From NCBI RefSeq assembly GCF_016907545.1, contig NZ_JAFBCD010000001.1:3100001-3164000 (forward strand): a DNA stretch of 64,000 nt, given 5' to 3'. The position numbers and the translations under genes were made by a program. The stretch's first letter is position 1. Every line of letters begins with the position of its first letter. The notes beneath the pieces were generated by a model, which saw only the letters and a program-made list of their open reading frames with translations, did not search any database and was not told the origin of the DNA. This DNA comes from Paenarthrobacter ilicis. GTDB lineage: Bacteria > Actinomycetota > Actinomycetes > Actinomycetales > Micrococcaceae. Positions 26,496 to 33,212 of this stretch are shown piece by piece.

Positions 26496-26507
26496 ATGCA
26501 TATGCAT
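26496..26507. promoter_or_regulatory. Palindrome ATGCATATGCAT upstream of YceI gene
   Basis: This perfect 12-bp palindrome lies in an AT-rich patch about 95 bases before the YceI start and 100 bases from the divergent phosphatase start. The AT-rich stretch with TATACT at 26511-26516 looks like a -10 box. Its symmetry suggests a MarR- or TetR-type operator. The bound regulator is not identifiable here. Confidence 0.55.
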
Positions 26508-26601
26508 GTTTATACTGGGTACGAAGCTCGGTTGATGCTTCAAGCAATGGCTTCAATCCGGCAAACACGCAAGACCTTCCACAACCCATAGGAGCAACAT
26601 C

Positions 26602-27156
26602 ATGATGACCCTTCCCGCAGACGTAACCACCGGCACCTGGACCCTGGACGCTTCGCACAGCGAAATCGGCTTCACCGTCCGCCACGCAGGAATCAGCAAG
26701 GTCCGCGGCCAGTTCAAGGACGCTGCAGCCACCCTCGAGGTTGGCGAATCCCTGGCCGACTCCAAGGTCAACGCCACCATCCAGACCGCCAGCTTTGACT
26801 CCGGCGACGTCAACCGCGACGGCCACGTCAAGGGCGAAGACTTCTTCGATGTTGAGAAGTTCCCGGAAATCACCTTCGTTTCCCGCCACGTCAAGGCCAA
26901 CGGCAACAGCTTCGACCTCGTGGGCGATCTCACCATCAAGGGTGTCACCAAGGAGGTCTCCATCGAGACCGAATTCAACGGCGTAGCTGTTGACCCGTTC
27001 GGCAACACCCGTGCAGGCGTCTCCGGCGAGACCACCATCAGCCGCAAGGACTTCGGCCTCACCTGGAACGCCGTCCTCGAAGCCGGTGGCGTCTTGGTCA
27101 GCGACAAGGTTGTCATCAACCTGGAACTCGCCTTCATCGCTCCCGCAGCGGCCTGA
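26602..27156 (+). CDS. YceI-family lipocalin-like protein
   Basis: The 184-aa protein is a YceI beta-barrel that binds polyisoprenoid lipids. The family start TGTWTLDASHSEIGFTVRHAGISKVRGQF is present, followed by the FDVEKFPEITF and LTIKGVTKEV repeats. There is no signal peptide, so it is cytoplasmic, unlike E. coli YceI. AGGAG stands 7 bases before the ATG. A nearby quinone synthesis block makes an isoprenoid ligand plausible, but that is only context. Confidence 0.9.
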   Translation: MMTLPADVTTGTWTLDASHSEIGFTVRHAGISKVRGQFKDAAATLEVGESLADSKVNATIQTASFDSGDVNRDGHVKGEDFFDVEKFPEITFVSRHVKANGNSFDLVGDLTIKGVTKEVSIETEFNGVAVDPFGNTRAGVSGETTISRKDFGLTWNAVLEAGGVLVSDKVVINLELAFIAPAAA

Positions 27157-27224
27157 TTCCCCTCGCGGTTCAGCCCGGGCCCCTTCATGGGCCTTGGGCG
27201 GGGCCACGGCAGAACCAACGCGAC

Positions 27225-27257
27225 GGCACCCCCGCAGCATCACGCTGCAGGGGTGCC
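27225..27257 (+). terminator. Hairpin after YceI gene
   Basis: GGCACCCCCGCAGC (27225-27238) pairs with GCTGCAGGGGTGCC (27244-27257), with one mismatch and a 5-base loop. It is followed by GTTGTGCATTCTG. It is a GC-rich intrinsic-type terminator with a weak U tract, about 70 bases after the gene. Confidence 0.7.
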
Positions 27258-27371
27258 GTTGTGCATTCTGCGGTTCCACCTGCGCAATTGTTCTTCACCT
27301 CCCCGGGACTTGGCTGCGAGTTGGCTCCGAATTTCCTAGGCATCCTTCAACCTGCGGTCTAAAGTGATGCC

Positions 27372-28082
27372 ATGAGTACCCCAGATGAAGCACCACAGCC
27401 TCCGCAGCCCGGCTCCCAGCCTCCGCAGCCCGGCAATGTTCCTCCTGCGGGTTACCAGCCTCCGCAGGGCTACCAGCCACCCCAGGGTTACCAACCGCCG
27501 TCGCAACCCGGCCAGTATTCCCAGCCCGGTGCTGTTCCGCCCAACCCAGGCCCCGGGCAGGGACAACCTGCGCCCGGGCAACCCGGCTTCCACTTCGAAA
27601 TGCCCACCGATGGTCCACGCAACTTCAACGACGTCATGCCGCAAGGTGGATTCTCGGGGATGTTCAAAACCCAGGGCCTGCCCACCGAGTTGAAGGTGTC
27701 CTACTTCATCTGGGTCATCTCAGGCCTCCTGGGACTCCTGTTCGGAGTCATTGGGTTCTTTGCCATTGTTGCCCTCTTCGCTTTCGCTCCCGGAATAGCT
27801 GCGATCCTGCTGATCATCCTGCTGCTGACCCTCGCGTTGGCGGCGGCGCAGGTGATCCTGGCCATGAAGATGAAGGAAGGCAAGGAATGGGCGCGCCTGG
27901 CGTTGACAATCGTTGCCGCTGCGTCGCTGCTCCTCACCATCTTCAGCGCAGCAAGCGCCGGCGGATCCAGCACCGGCCTGGGCAGCAACTGGTTCGGTTT
28001 CCTGGTCAGCGCCGTAGCCGTAGTGCTGATGTGGCTGCCCAACTCCCAGCTCTGGTTCAAGGCAGTCAAGGGCCAGGTCTAA
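27372..28082 (+). CDS. Pro/Gln-rich membrane protein, first of two
   Basis: The 236-aa protein has a disordered cytoplasmic N-terminus (about 1-85) of repeats such as QPPQGYQPPQGYQPP. Three to four membrane spans follow (about 108-133, 137-160, 176-196 and 205-222). The core MKEGKEWARLALTIVAAASLL is shared in style with the next gene. No enzyme motif is visible. Related actinobacterial proteins with Pro/Gln/Gly/Tyr-rich tails are of unknown function. Confidence 0.75.
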   Translation: MSTPDEAPQPPQPGSQPPQPGNVPPAGYQPPQGYQPPQGYQPPSQPGQYSQPGAVPPNPGPGQGQPAPGQPGFHFEMPTDGPRNFNDVMPQGGFSGMFKTQGLPTELKVSYFIWVISGLLGLLFGVIGFFAIVALFAFAPGIAAILLIILLLTLALAAAQVILAMKMKEGKEWARLALTIVAAASLLLTIFSAASAGGSSTGLGSNWFGFLVSAVAVVLMWLPNSQLWFKAVKGQV

Positions 28083-28130
28083 AACCAAAGCCGGCAGCCG
28101 TCGTCGAGCATCACGGCAGGCCCACTGGCT

Positions 28131-28170
28131 GAAGGCCGCGGATGGATTCCCCGGAATCCCCGCGGCCTTC
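28131..28170 (+). terminator. Hairpin after first Pro/Gln-rich gene
   Basis: GAAGGCCGCG (28131-28140) pairs with CGCGGCCTTC (28161-28170), and an inner GGATTCC/GGAATCC stem closes the loop. The structure is a strong two-stage hairpin without a clear U run. The remaining ~170 bases up to the next gene show no other feature beyond a probable promoter. Confidence 0.65.
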
Positions 28171-28346
28171 ATCATGCAGGCGTACTCCTCCGTGATGATT
28201 TTTGGCGCCAGCACGCCGAAAACCTGCGTGTACTGTGCTCAGGCGCCGGGGCGTAAGGGTACGGTGTTAGCAGAACCACGCTGGGGGCAGGGTCATTTTG
28301 CTGATCCCGGCGGCCGTACCAGCAGTCGAACAAGCAAAGGAATGCC

Positions 28347-29093
28347 ATGAGCAACCCTCCCTACCCGCCGTCGAACCCGGGCGACTCTAACCAGCCGGAG
28401 CAGTCCACCCCGCCGGCTGCACCGCAGTACGGACAGCAGTCCACTCCCCCGGCAGCGCCCCAGTACGGACAGCAGTCCACTCCCCCGGCAGCGCCCCAGT
28501 ACGGACAGCAGAGCGCACCCGGCGCGCCGCAGTTCGGCCAGCAGGCTTCGCCGTACGGCCAGGCACCGGCAGCACCGCAGTACGGGCAGGGCTCCAACTG
28601 GCCCGGCCAGCCGGCAGCTCCTGTTGCCATGCCGCCCATGGTCAACTACGCCTTCTGGATGATTGTTGCTGCCGGCATTCTGTCCGCCATCAGCTCGCTG
28701 CTGCTGGCCACCACCGGTGCCGACGCCTTCATCAACGCCATGAACCAGCAGGCCGCCCAGCAGGGAACGGACTTCCCTGAGGGCAGCATGGAGGGCATGC
28801 GCGGCGTGATCGGTGTGAGTGCCGTGATTGGTGCAGTCGTTTCCCTGGGCCTCTACGCCCTGGTTGCTTTCCCGGTCCGCAAGGGCAAGAACTGGGCACG
28901 CATCCTCGGCACCGTGTTTGCTGCCATCTCCGTACTGGGCCTCACCAGCGTCTTCCAGTTCGGTTCCGGCTACGGCATCCTGCAGCTGATCGTCATCCTG
29001 CTGGGAGTTGCAGCCATTGTGATGCTGTACCTGCCGGCGTCGGCCCCGTACTTCCGGAAGCCGCAGCCGTTCGCCAACCCTTACAGCCGCTAG
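28347..29093 (+). CDS. Pro/Gln-rich membrane protein with tandem repeats, second of two
   Basis: This 248-aa protein has an N-terminal tail of three perfect or near-perfect 12-residue repeats (STPPAAPQYGQQ) and related PQYGQ units up to about residue 88. Four membrane spans follow. VRKGKNWARILGTVFAAISVLGL parallels KEGKEWARLALTIVAAASLL in the previous gene, so the two are probably diverged duplicates. Function is unknown; the tail may be a low-complexity interaction region at the membrane. Confidence 0.78.
   Translation: MSNPPYPPSNPGDSNQPEQSTPPAAPQYGQQSTPPAAPQYGQQSTPPAAPQYGQQSAPGAPQFGQQASPYGQAPAAPQYGQGSNWPGQPAAPVAMPPMVNYAFWMIVAAGILSAISSLLLATTGADAFINAMNQQAAQQGTDFPEGSMEGMRGVIGVSAVIGAVVSLGLYALVAFPVRKGKNWARILGTVFAAISVLGLTSVFQFGSGYGILQLIVILLGVAAIVMLYLPASAPYFRKPQPFANPYSR
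28425..28514 (+). repeat. 36-bp in-frame tandem repeat
   Basis: A 36-bp unit starting CAGTACGGACAGCAGTCCAC is repeated identically at 28425-28460 and 28461-28496, with a third partial copy from 28497. Its length is a multiple of three, so copy number can change without breaking the frame. This is a likely variable-number locus. Confidence 0.9.
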
Positions 29094-29133
29094 AAACCAC
29101 CTGGCTTTCGGGCCGGGCCGCACAGCGGCCAAC

Positions 29134-29194
29134 CACAACGGGCGCAGGTCCGGATCAGGCTAGACGGCCTGGCCCGGAGCCTGCGCCCGTTGTG
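29134..29194. terminator. Long hairpin overlapping the rex 3' end
   Basis: CACAACGGGCGCAGG (29134-29148) is exactly complementary to CCTGCGCCCGTTGTG (29180-29194). The interior continues as TCCGG/CCGGA and CAGGC/GCCTG, giving about 25 pairs closed by a TAGACG loop. The right arm encodes the last residues of Rex and the loop holds its stop codon. It separates convergent genes and probably terminates both. Confidence 0.75.
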
Positions 29195-29888
29195 CGTGGT
29201 ACGCCAGAATCTGGAGCTCGGTGGCCATGTCCACCTTGCGGAGGTTAACGTGCGGAGGGACCTGCAACAGGACCGGCGCGAAGCTGAGGATGCTGCGGAT
29301 CCCGGCAGCGATCACCCGGTCAGCCACGGATTGCGCCACCGTAGCGGGCAGGGCCAACACCACCATGTTGGTGTGCGTGCGTTCCAGGACACGTTCCAGT
29401 TCGGCCGAATCGCTGACCCTCAGCCAACCAACCTCGTTGCCGATCACCATGGGATCAGCATCAAAAATAGCCACGACGTCGAAACCCCGGGACTCAAAAC
29501 CGCCATAGCGGGCCAGAGCTTTGCCGAGGTTACCGGCGCCCACAATGGCCACTTTCCAATCGTGGGTCAGACCCAGCGCGGCCGCGATGTGACGGCTCAG
29601 GTTCTGGACCTCGTAGCCCACACCGCGGGTTCCGTACGAACCAACGTAGGAAAGATCCTTGCGTAGGGTGGAAGAGCTCACGCCGGACGCTTCCGCCAGG
29701 GCTTCTGAAGAAACCCGTTCCACGCCTTCTGCCAAGAGGGAGTTGAGCGCGCGCAAATAGAGGGTCATCCGGGCTACAGCCGCGGGCGGTATCTGCTTGG
29801 CGGCAGGTTCGCTGTCCTCGGTGTTGGTATCCGGGGACGGTTCAAGCGCAGTCACGGTCTTCTCCATTGCGTCGCTTTGTTGTTCCAC
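29160..29888 (-). CDS. rex: Redox-sensing repressor Rex
   Basis: Rex is a winged-helix repressor that senses the NADH/NAD+ ratio and controls respiratory genes. I prefer GTG 29888 (242 aa, AGGGGG eight bases upstream); ATG 29867 is the next option. The winged-helix domain carries SSEALAEASGVSSSTLRKDLSYVGSYGTRGVGYEV, and the Rossmann domain has VAIVGAGNLGKALARYGGF. The C-terminus NLRKVDMATELQILAYH swaps between monomers. It follows a glutaredoxin gene on the same strand. No Rex box (TTGTGAA-type) was seen before it or before the nearby menaquinone and cytochrome genes. Confidence 0.94.
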   Translation of the reverse strand: MEQQSDAMEKTVTALEPSPDTNTEDSEPAAKQIPPAAVARMTLYLRALNSLLAEGVERVSSEALAEASGVSSSTLRKDLSYVGSYGTRGVGYEVQNLSRHIAAALGLTHDWKVAIVGAGNLGKALARYGGFESRGFDVVAIFDADPMVIGNEVGWLRVSDSAELERVLERTHTNMVVLALPATVAQSVADRVIAAGIRSILSFAPVLLQVPPHVNLRKVDMATELQILAYHAQRAQAPGQAV

Positions 29889-29943
29889 TCTATGACCCCC
29901 TGGCAGACTCAACCAAAGCGATTACTTACGGGTAACCGCACCC

Positions 29944-30198
29944 TCAGCCCTCCATGGCCTTCTTCAAGGTGCGGGCCAGCCGCTGCTCATCGATCTTCCA
30001 GAAATCCCGCTGGATGCCGTTCACCAGCACCACGGGGATCTCCTCTGCGTACCGCTCACGCAGTTCCGGGTCCTCGTCAATCTGCTGCTCGCGCCACGGC
30101 ACACCCAGGCCCGATGAAACACGCTCGACGGCGGCACGCGCCTCTTTGCAGAGGTGGCAGTCAGCTTTGGTGAGGAGGACGACGTCGGGAATTGCCAT
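29944..30198 (-). CDS. Glutaredoxin-like protein
   Basis: This 84-aa thioredoxin-fold protein has the redox motif CHLC at about residues 14-17 (LTKADCHLCKEAR) and a cis-proline in EIPVVLVNG. It belongs to the DUF836/glutaredoxin-like group of actinobacteria. It lies directly upstream of rex and divergent from a HAD hydrolase; the same trio of gene types neighbours hemA in mycobacteria. A thiol redox role is expected; the partner is unknown. Confidence 0.85.
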   Translation of the reverse strand: MAIPDVVLLTKADCHLCKEARAAVERVSSGLGVPWREQQIDEDPELRERYAEEIPVVLVNGIQRDFWKIDEQRLARTLKKAMEG

Positions 30199-30210
30199 GC
30201 CCCCACGTTA

Positions 30211-30325
30211 TCCCTCTCTCACATCCCCACCCCACCCGCCGGTCCCTCTCTCACATCCCCACCCCCATCCACCATCCCTCTCTCACATCCCCACCCCCCA
30301 TCCACCATCCCTCTCTCACATCCCG
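30211..30325 (+). repeat. 32-bp-period array, copy 4 (4 units), between divergent genes
   Basis: Four TCCCTCTCTCACATCCCC-type units start near 30211, 30243, 30275 and 30308 (spacing 32, 32, 33). Spacers are CCACCCCACC- and CCCCCATCCACCA-like. Unlike the others, this array lies upstream of both neighbours, between the glutaredoxin and HAD starts. The C-rich strand is the HAD coding strand, so it may sit in the HAD leader or serve an unseen transcript. Confidence 0.8.
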
Positions 30326-30387
30326 TCGGGCGCGGCGCACATCAGCGCCCAACACGCGGCCCGCCTGTCATTGACTAGACTCGAGGC

Positions 30388-31206
30388 ATGCCCGACGAGA
30401 AGAACGCCGCTGTTGCCGCAACTGCCCAAGCGCAGAAGCACACCGGCGAAGCTGCATTCTTCGACGTCGACAACACCTTGATGAAAGGTGCCAGCCTCTT
30501 CCACGTGGCCCGGAAAATGTACGAACGCAAAGCCTTCACCTTGTCGCAGGCGGCCGGCTTCGCCTGGAAGCAGTTCAAGTTCGTCATGCGTGGCGAAAAC
30601 ATGGAGGATGTTCACTCCGTGCGCGATTCCGCGCTGACGCTCGCCGCAGGGATCACCGTGGCCGACATCAAGGCCTTGGGCGAAGAAGTCTACGACGAGA
30701 TGATCGAGTCCAGGATCTGGCCCGGAACCAAAGCCCTCGCCGAACAGCACCTCAGAGTGGGACGCAAAGTGTGGCTGGTCACCGCCACTCCCATTGAGGT
30801 GGCCACCGTGATCTCCACCCGTCTGGGTTTGACCGGCGCGCTGGGCACGGTGGGCGAAGTTCACGACGGCATGTACACCGGAAAACTCGTGGGCGATATT
30901 TTGCATGGGCCGGCCAAGGCAATCGCTGTCCAGCTCATCGCCGATCGCGAGGGCTTGGACCTTGAACATTGCTGGGCGTACAGCGACTCAGCCAACGACA
31001 TTCCCTTGCTCACACTGGTGGGGCACCCCGTGGTCATCAACCCCGACGCCAAGCTGCGCAAGCATGCCCGCGACAACAACTGGCCCGTATACGACTTCCG
31101 GTCCGGCCGGCGTGCCGCGACTCTCGGTCTGAAGGCAGCCACGGTTGGCGGCGCCGTCTACGGCCTGTGGCGCGGCTTCTCCAGATTCCGCGGACCGCGG
31201 CTCTAG
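30388..31206 (+). CDS. HAD-IB family phosphatase (SerB1-like)
   Basis: This 272-aa haloacid-dehalogenase hydrolase has motif I FFDVDNTLMKGAS (nucleophile Asp near 29), motif II LVTATPIE and motif III YSDSANDIPLL. It resembles the HAD-IB SerB-like/CicA proteins of actinobacteria, which act on phosphoserine or lysophospholipid-type substrates. A C-terminal GLKAATVGGAVYGLWRGF helix may touch the membrane. Its TAG runs straight into repeat array 5. Confidence 0.86.
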   Translation: MPDEKNAAVAATAQAQKHTGEAAFFDVDNTLMKGASLFHVARKMYERKAFTLSQAAGFAWKQFKFVMRGENMEDVHSVRDSALTLAAGITVADIKALGEEVYDEMIESRIWPGTKALAEQHLRVGRKVWLVTATPIEVATVISTRLGLTGALGTVGEVHDGMYTGKLVGDILHGPAKAIAVQLIADREGLDLEHCWAYSDSANDIPLLTLVGHPVVINPDAKLRKHARDNNWPVYDFRSGRRAATLGLKAATVGGAVYGLWRGFSRFRGPRL

Positions 31207-31351
31207 CCCTCTCTCACATCCCCACCACACCCTGCGGCTCCTCTCTCACATCCCCACCCCTCCCGGCGGCTCCTCGCTCACATCCCCACCCCACCCTGCG
31301 GCTCCTCTCTCACATCCCCACCCCACCCTGCGGCTCCTCTCTCACATCCCT
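31207..31351 (+). repeat. 32-bp-period array, copy 5 (5 units), after HAD gene
   Basis: Five units have CTCTCA (once CGCTCA) cores at 31211, 31243, 31275, 31307 and 31339, an exact 32-bp period. Spacers vary slightly (CACCACACCCTGCGGCTC, CACCCCTCCCGGCGGCTC). It begins at the base after the HAD stop and has the same orientation. The remaining ~95 bases up to the DUF559 gene are AT-richer and contain its promoter. Confidence 0.85.
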
Positions 31352-31447
31352 AGCGCCGCCGTCGAATATTCCTCGCCGAATGCCGCTTCGGGAACTACCT
31401 GTGGATAACTTCTGCGCCTCAAAGGCGATTCAAGTAACAATGCCGGT

Positions 31448-32413
31448 ATGCAGAAGACCTCCTCCGCCGCGCCGGCTATTCCCTCCGCCCCGTTCACCCT
31501 GGCCGAGGCCATGGCTGCTGGCATCAGGCCACCTCAGCTGTGGCGGAGCAATGCCGTGGCATCTGTCAGTCGTGGCGTCTACCGAACCGAATCTTGGGAT
31601 TTTGATCTCGCCGAAGCGGCAAGGTCTTTGTCATCGGCAACCCCGGGAGCCTGGATTTCGCACATTACGGCAGCGCGGCTCCACGGGCTGGTGCTTCCGC
31701 CATGGTTCTCCGACTCCGACGAACTTCACTTGAGCAAGCCGCGAAAGCTCCCATCGGTCCGGCGCAAGGGCATCGTTGGGCACACTGTTCTGGTGCACGA
31801 CGGGGAAGTTGAAGTGGTTCACGGGATGCGTATCAGCACCAGATCGCGCACGTGGCTGGACTTGGCAAGTGTTCTGCCCCTGAATCATCTGACCTGCATG
31901 GCAGATCAACTCATCCGCATTCCGCGGCCGGATCTGGAGGGCAGGCGCGAACCCTTCCAAACGCCGAAAGGTCTGAGGTCCTTGGTTGACCGACACAAAC
32001 GCAGGCAGGGAGTGGTCCGCGCACGGGAAGCCCTGGACCTCATGCGTATTGGCGCCGACTCAGCGCCGGAAACCTTGCTGCGGTTGGCGATGCTGGACTT
32101 CAATCTGCCTGAACCCCAACTTCAGGTGAAGCTTCGCGAGAACGACCCCTTCTCGCCGTCGTCGGATCTCGGCTATCGCGAGTATAGGGTCGCCATCCAG
32201 TACGACGGCGGACATCACCTTGAGGACCAGCAGCGGGCCCGGGACCGGCGCCGCGACAAAGCCTTCGAAGCGGCGGGCTGGACAGTCCTGGTGTTCGGGA
32301 AGGAGGATCTGGCTGACGGATTCGACCGCGCGGCGCAGAAAATCAAATGGACTCTTCGCCGTGCCTGGACCGATCCAGCAGTTGCGGCGGGCTTCAGGTC
32401 AGGCGGGAAGTGA
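31448..32413 (+). CDS. DUF559 (Vsr-like) domain protein with AbiEi-like N-terminus
   Basis: The 321-aa protein has an N-terminal half resembling the AbiEi/type IV antitoxin winged-helix group (SVSRGVYRTES, WISHITAARLHGLVLPPW) and a C-terminal Vsr/PD-(D/E)XK-like DUF559 domain. In the latter, YREYRVAIQYDGGHHLEDQQRARDRRRDKAFEAAGW (about 240-278) supplies the acidic and histidine residues. Such proteins are common and often multicopy in Micrococcales; their biological role is unknown. No toxin partner is adjacent. Its TGA lies within a repeat unit of array 6, read antisense. Confidence 0.78.
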   Translation: MQKTSSAAPAIPSAPFTLAEAMAAGIRPPQLWRSNAVASVSRGVYRTESWDFDLAEAARSLSSATPGAWISHITAARLHGLVLPPWFSDSDELHLSKPRKLPSVRRKGIVGHTVLVHDGEVEVVHGMRISTRSRTWLDLASVLPLNHLTCMADQLIRIPRPDLEGRREPFQTPKGLRSLVDRHKRRQGVVRAREALDLMRIGADSAPETLLRLAMLDFNLPEPQLQVKLRENDPFSPSSDLGYREYRVAIQYDGGHHLEDQQRARDRRRDKAFEAAGWTVLVFGKEDLADGFDRAAQKIKWTLRRAWTDPAVAAGFRSGGK

Positions 32414-32488
32414 GAGAGCAACGGGGAAAAACCCGGCGGGAAGTGAGAGAGCAACGGGAAAAACCCGGCGGGACGTGAGAGAGGGACG
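32406..32488 (-). repeat. 32-bp-period array, copy 6 (3 units), after bS22 terminator
   Basis: On the plus strand GTGAGAGAG cores stand at 32410, 32443 and 32475 (33 and 32 bp apart). On the minus strand the C-rich units follow the bS22 gene and its terminator. Spacers (GCCGGGTTTTTCCCGTTG-like) contain an inverted CCCGG..CCGGG pair around a T-run. The first unit includes the TGA of the convergent DUF559 gene. Confidence 0.8.
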
Positions 32489-32495
32489 GGGGGTG

Positions 32496-32530
32496 CAAAA
32501 ATGCCCGCCACCTCGAAAGGCGACGGGCAT
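32496..32530 (-). terminator. Intrinsic terminator of bS22 gene
   Basis: On the minus strand TGCCCGTCGCCT pairs with AGGTGGCGGGCA (12 bp with two G-U pairs) around a UUCG tetraloop, followed by TTTTT. It is the clearest classic Rho-independent terminator in the window and ends the bS22 transcript 20 bases after the stop. Confidence 0.9.
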
Positions 32531-32550
32531 TCACGCTTGATGAAGTATCT

Positions 32551-32649
32551 CTACTTCTTATTGCGACGCTGGTGGCGGGTCTTGCGAAGCAGCTTGCGGT
32601 GCTTCTTCTTGGCCATACGCTTGCGGCGCTTCTTAATAACTGAACCCAC
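32551..32649 (-). CDS. Small ribosomal protein bS22 (AURKAIP1/COX24 domain)
   Basis: This 32-residue, extremely basic protein reads MGSVIKKRRKRMAKKK then HRKLLRKTRHQRRNKK. It is nearly the same as the actinobacterial bS22 seen at the subunit interface of mycobacterial ribosomes. The start is GTG with AAGGA seven bases upstream. It lies 165 bases downstream of the BldC-like gene on the same strand, an arrangement also found in Mycobacterium tuberculosis. It is too short for most gene-length cutoffs. Confidence 0.92.
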   Translation of the reverse strand: MGSVIKKRRKRMAKKKHRKLLRKTRHQRRNKK

Positions 32650-32814
32650 GAAAGTTCCTTACAAACTAGAAGTTCCTGTCTGTTGGAACAGATCCGCGGA
32701 AGCAGACAAGTACAACTGACAGATTCTTACATTGACGTAAAACGTTCCTTAACAGAGTACCGCTTCAAAGAGGCACCCTGTGACCACTACCCGCTCAACG
32801 GTCACTGCGACGTC

Positions 32815-33027
32815 TCAGGCGGTCTCGGACTGCCCATCCACCACGGCGCCTTTAAGGTACTGTGCAACAGCTTCTTCGGGGACACGGAAGGAGCGGCCAA
32901 ACCTGACGGCAGGCATTTCTCCGGAGTGAACCAGGCGGTACACGGTCATTTTGGAAACGCGCAGGACCTCGGCGACTTCAGCCACCGTCATGAAACGCGC
33001 ATTCGAGAAGTTAGTCTCCGCAGACAT
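32815..33027 (-). CDS. BldC/excisionase-type helix-turn-helix protein
   Basis: This 70-aa MerR-like single-domain DNA-binding protein starts MSAETNFSNARFM at 33027 with AAAGGA upstream; the frame stays open 87 codons further, but that overlaps the DAHP synthase gene. The helix-turn-helix is FMTVAEVAEVLRVSKMTVYRLVHSGEMPAVRFGRSFRVPEEAV. It is a close relative of Streptomyces BldC, a developmental regulator that binds DNA cooperatively. Its targets here are unknown. Confidence 0.88.
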   Translation of the reverse strand: MSAETNFSNARFMTVAEVAEVLRVSKMTVYRLVHSGEMPAVRFGRSFRVPEEAVAQYLKGAVVDGQSETA

Positions 33028-33212
33028 TTCCCATATTCCTTTGCTCTCAGACAGTAGGACACCCCCAGTGGAACGGTGTGCCGATGCTGAGCCATCAAAC
33101 AACCATGTGCTAGATACTCTAGAGGCTGATGGGGCCAATGTGAAAGAGCCGCCAGCAACTGGTAGCCCGCTTCGCAACCGGGTCTCGGGCCAAGCACCCG
33201 AGACCCAAGCCG

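Noticed and set aside
29889..30000. Rex self-operator upstream of rex
   Set aside because: No TTGTGAA...TTCACAA-type palindrome is present in the region before rex.
31448..32413. Complete type IV toxin-antitoxin system
   Set aside because: The N-terminus resembles AbiEi antitoxins, but no AbiEii-type nucleotidyltransferase toxin gene is adjacent, and the C-terminus is a nuclease-like DUF559 domain.
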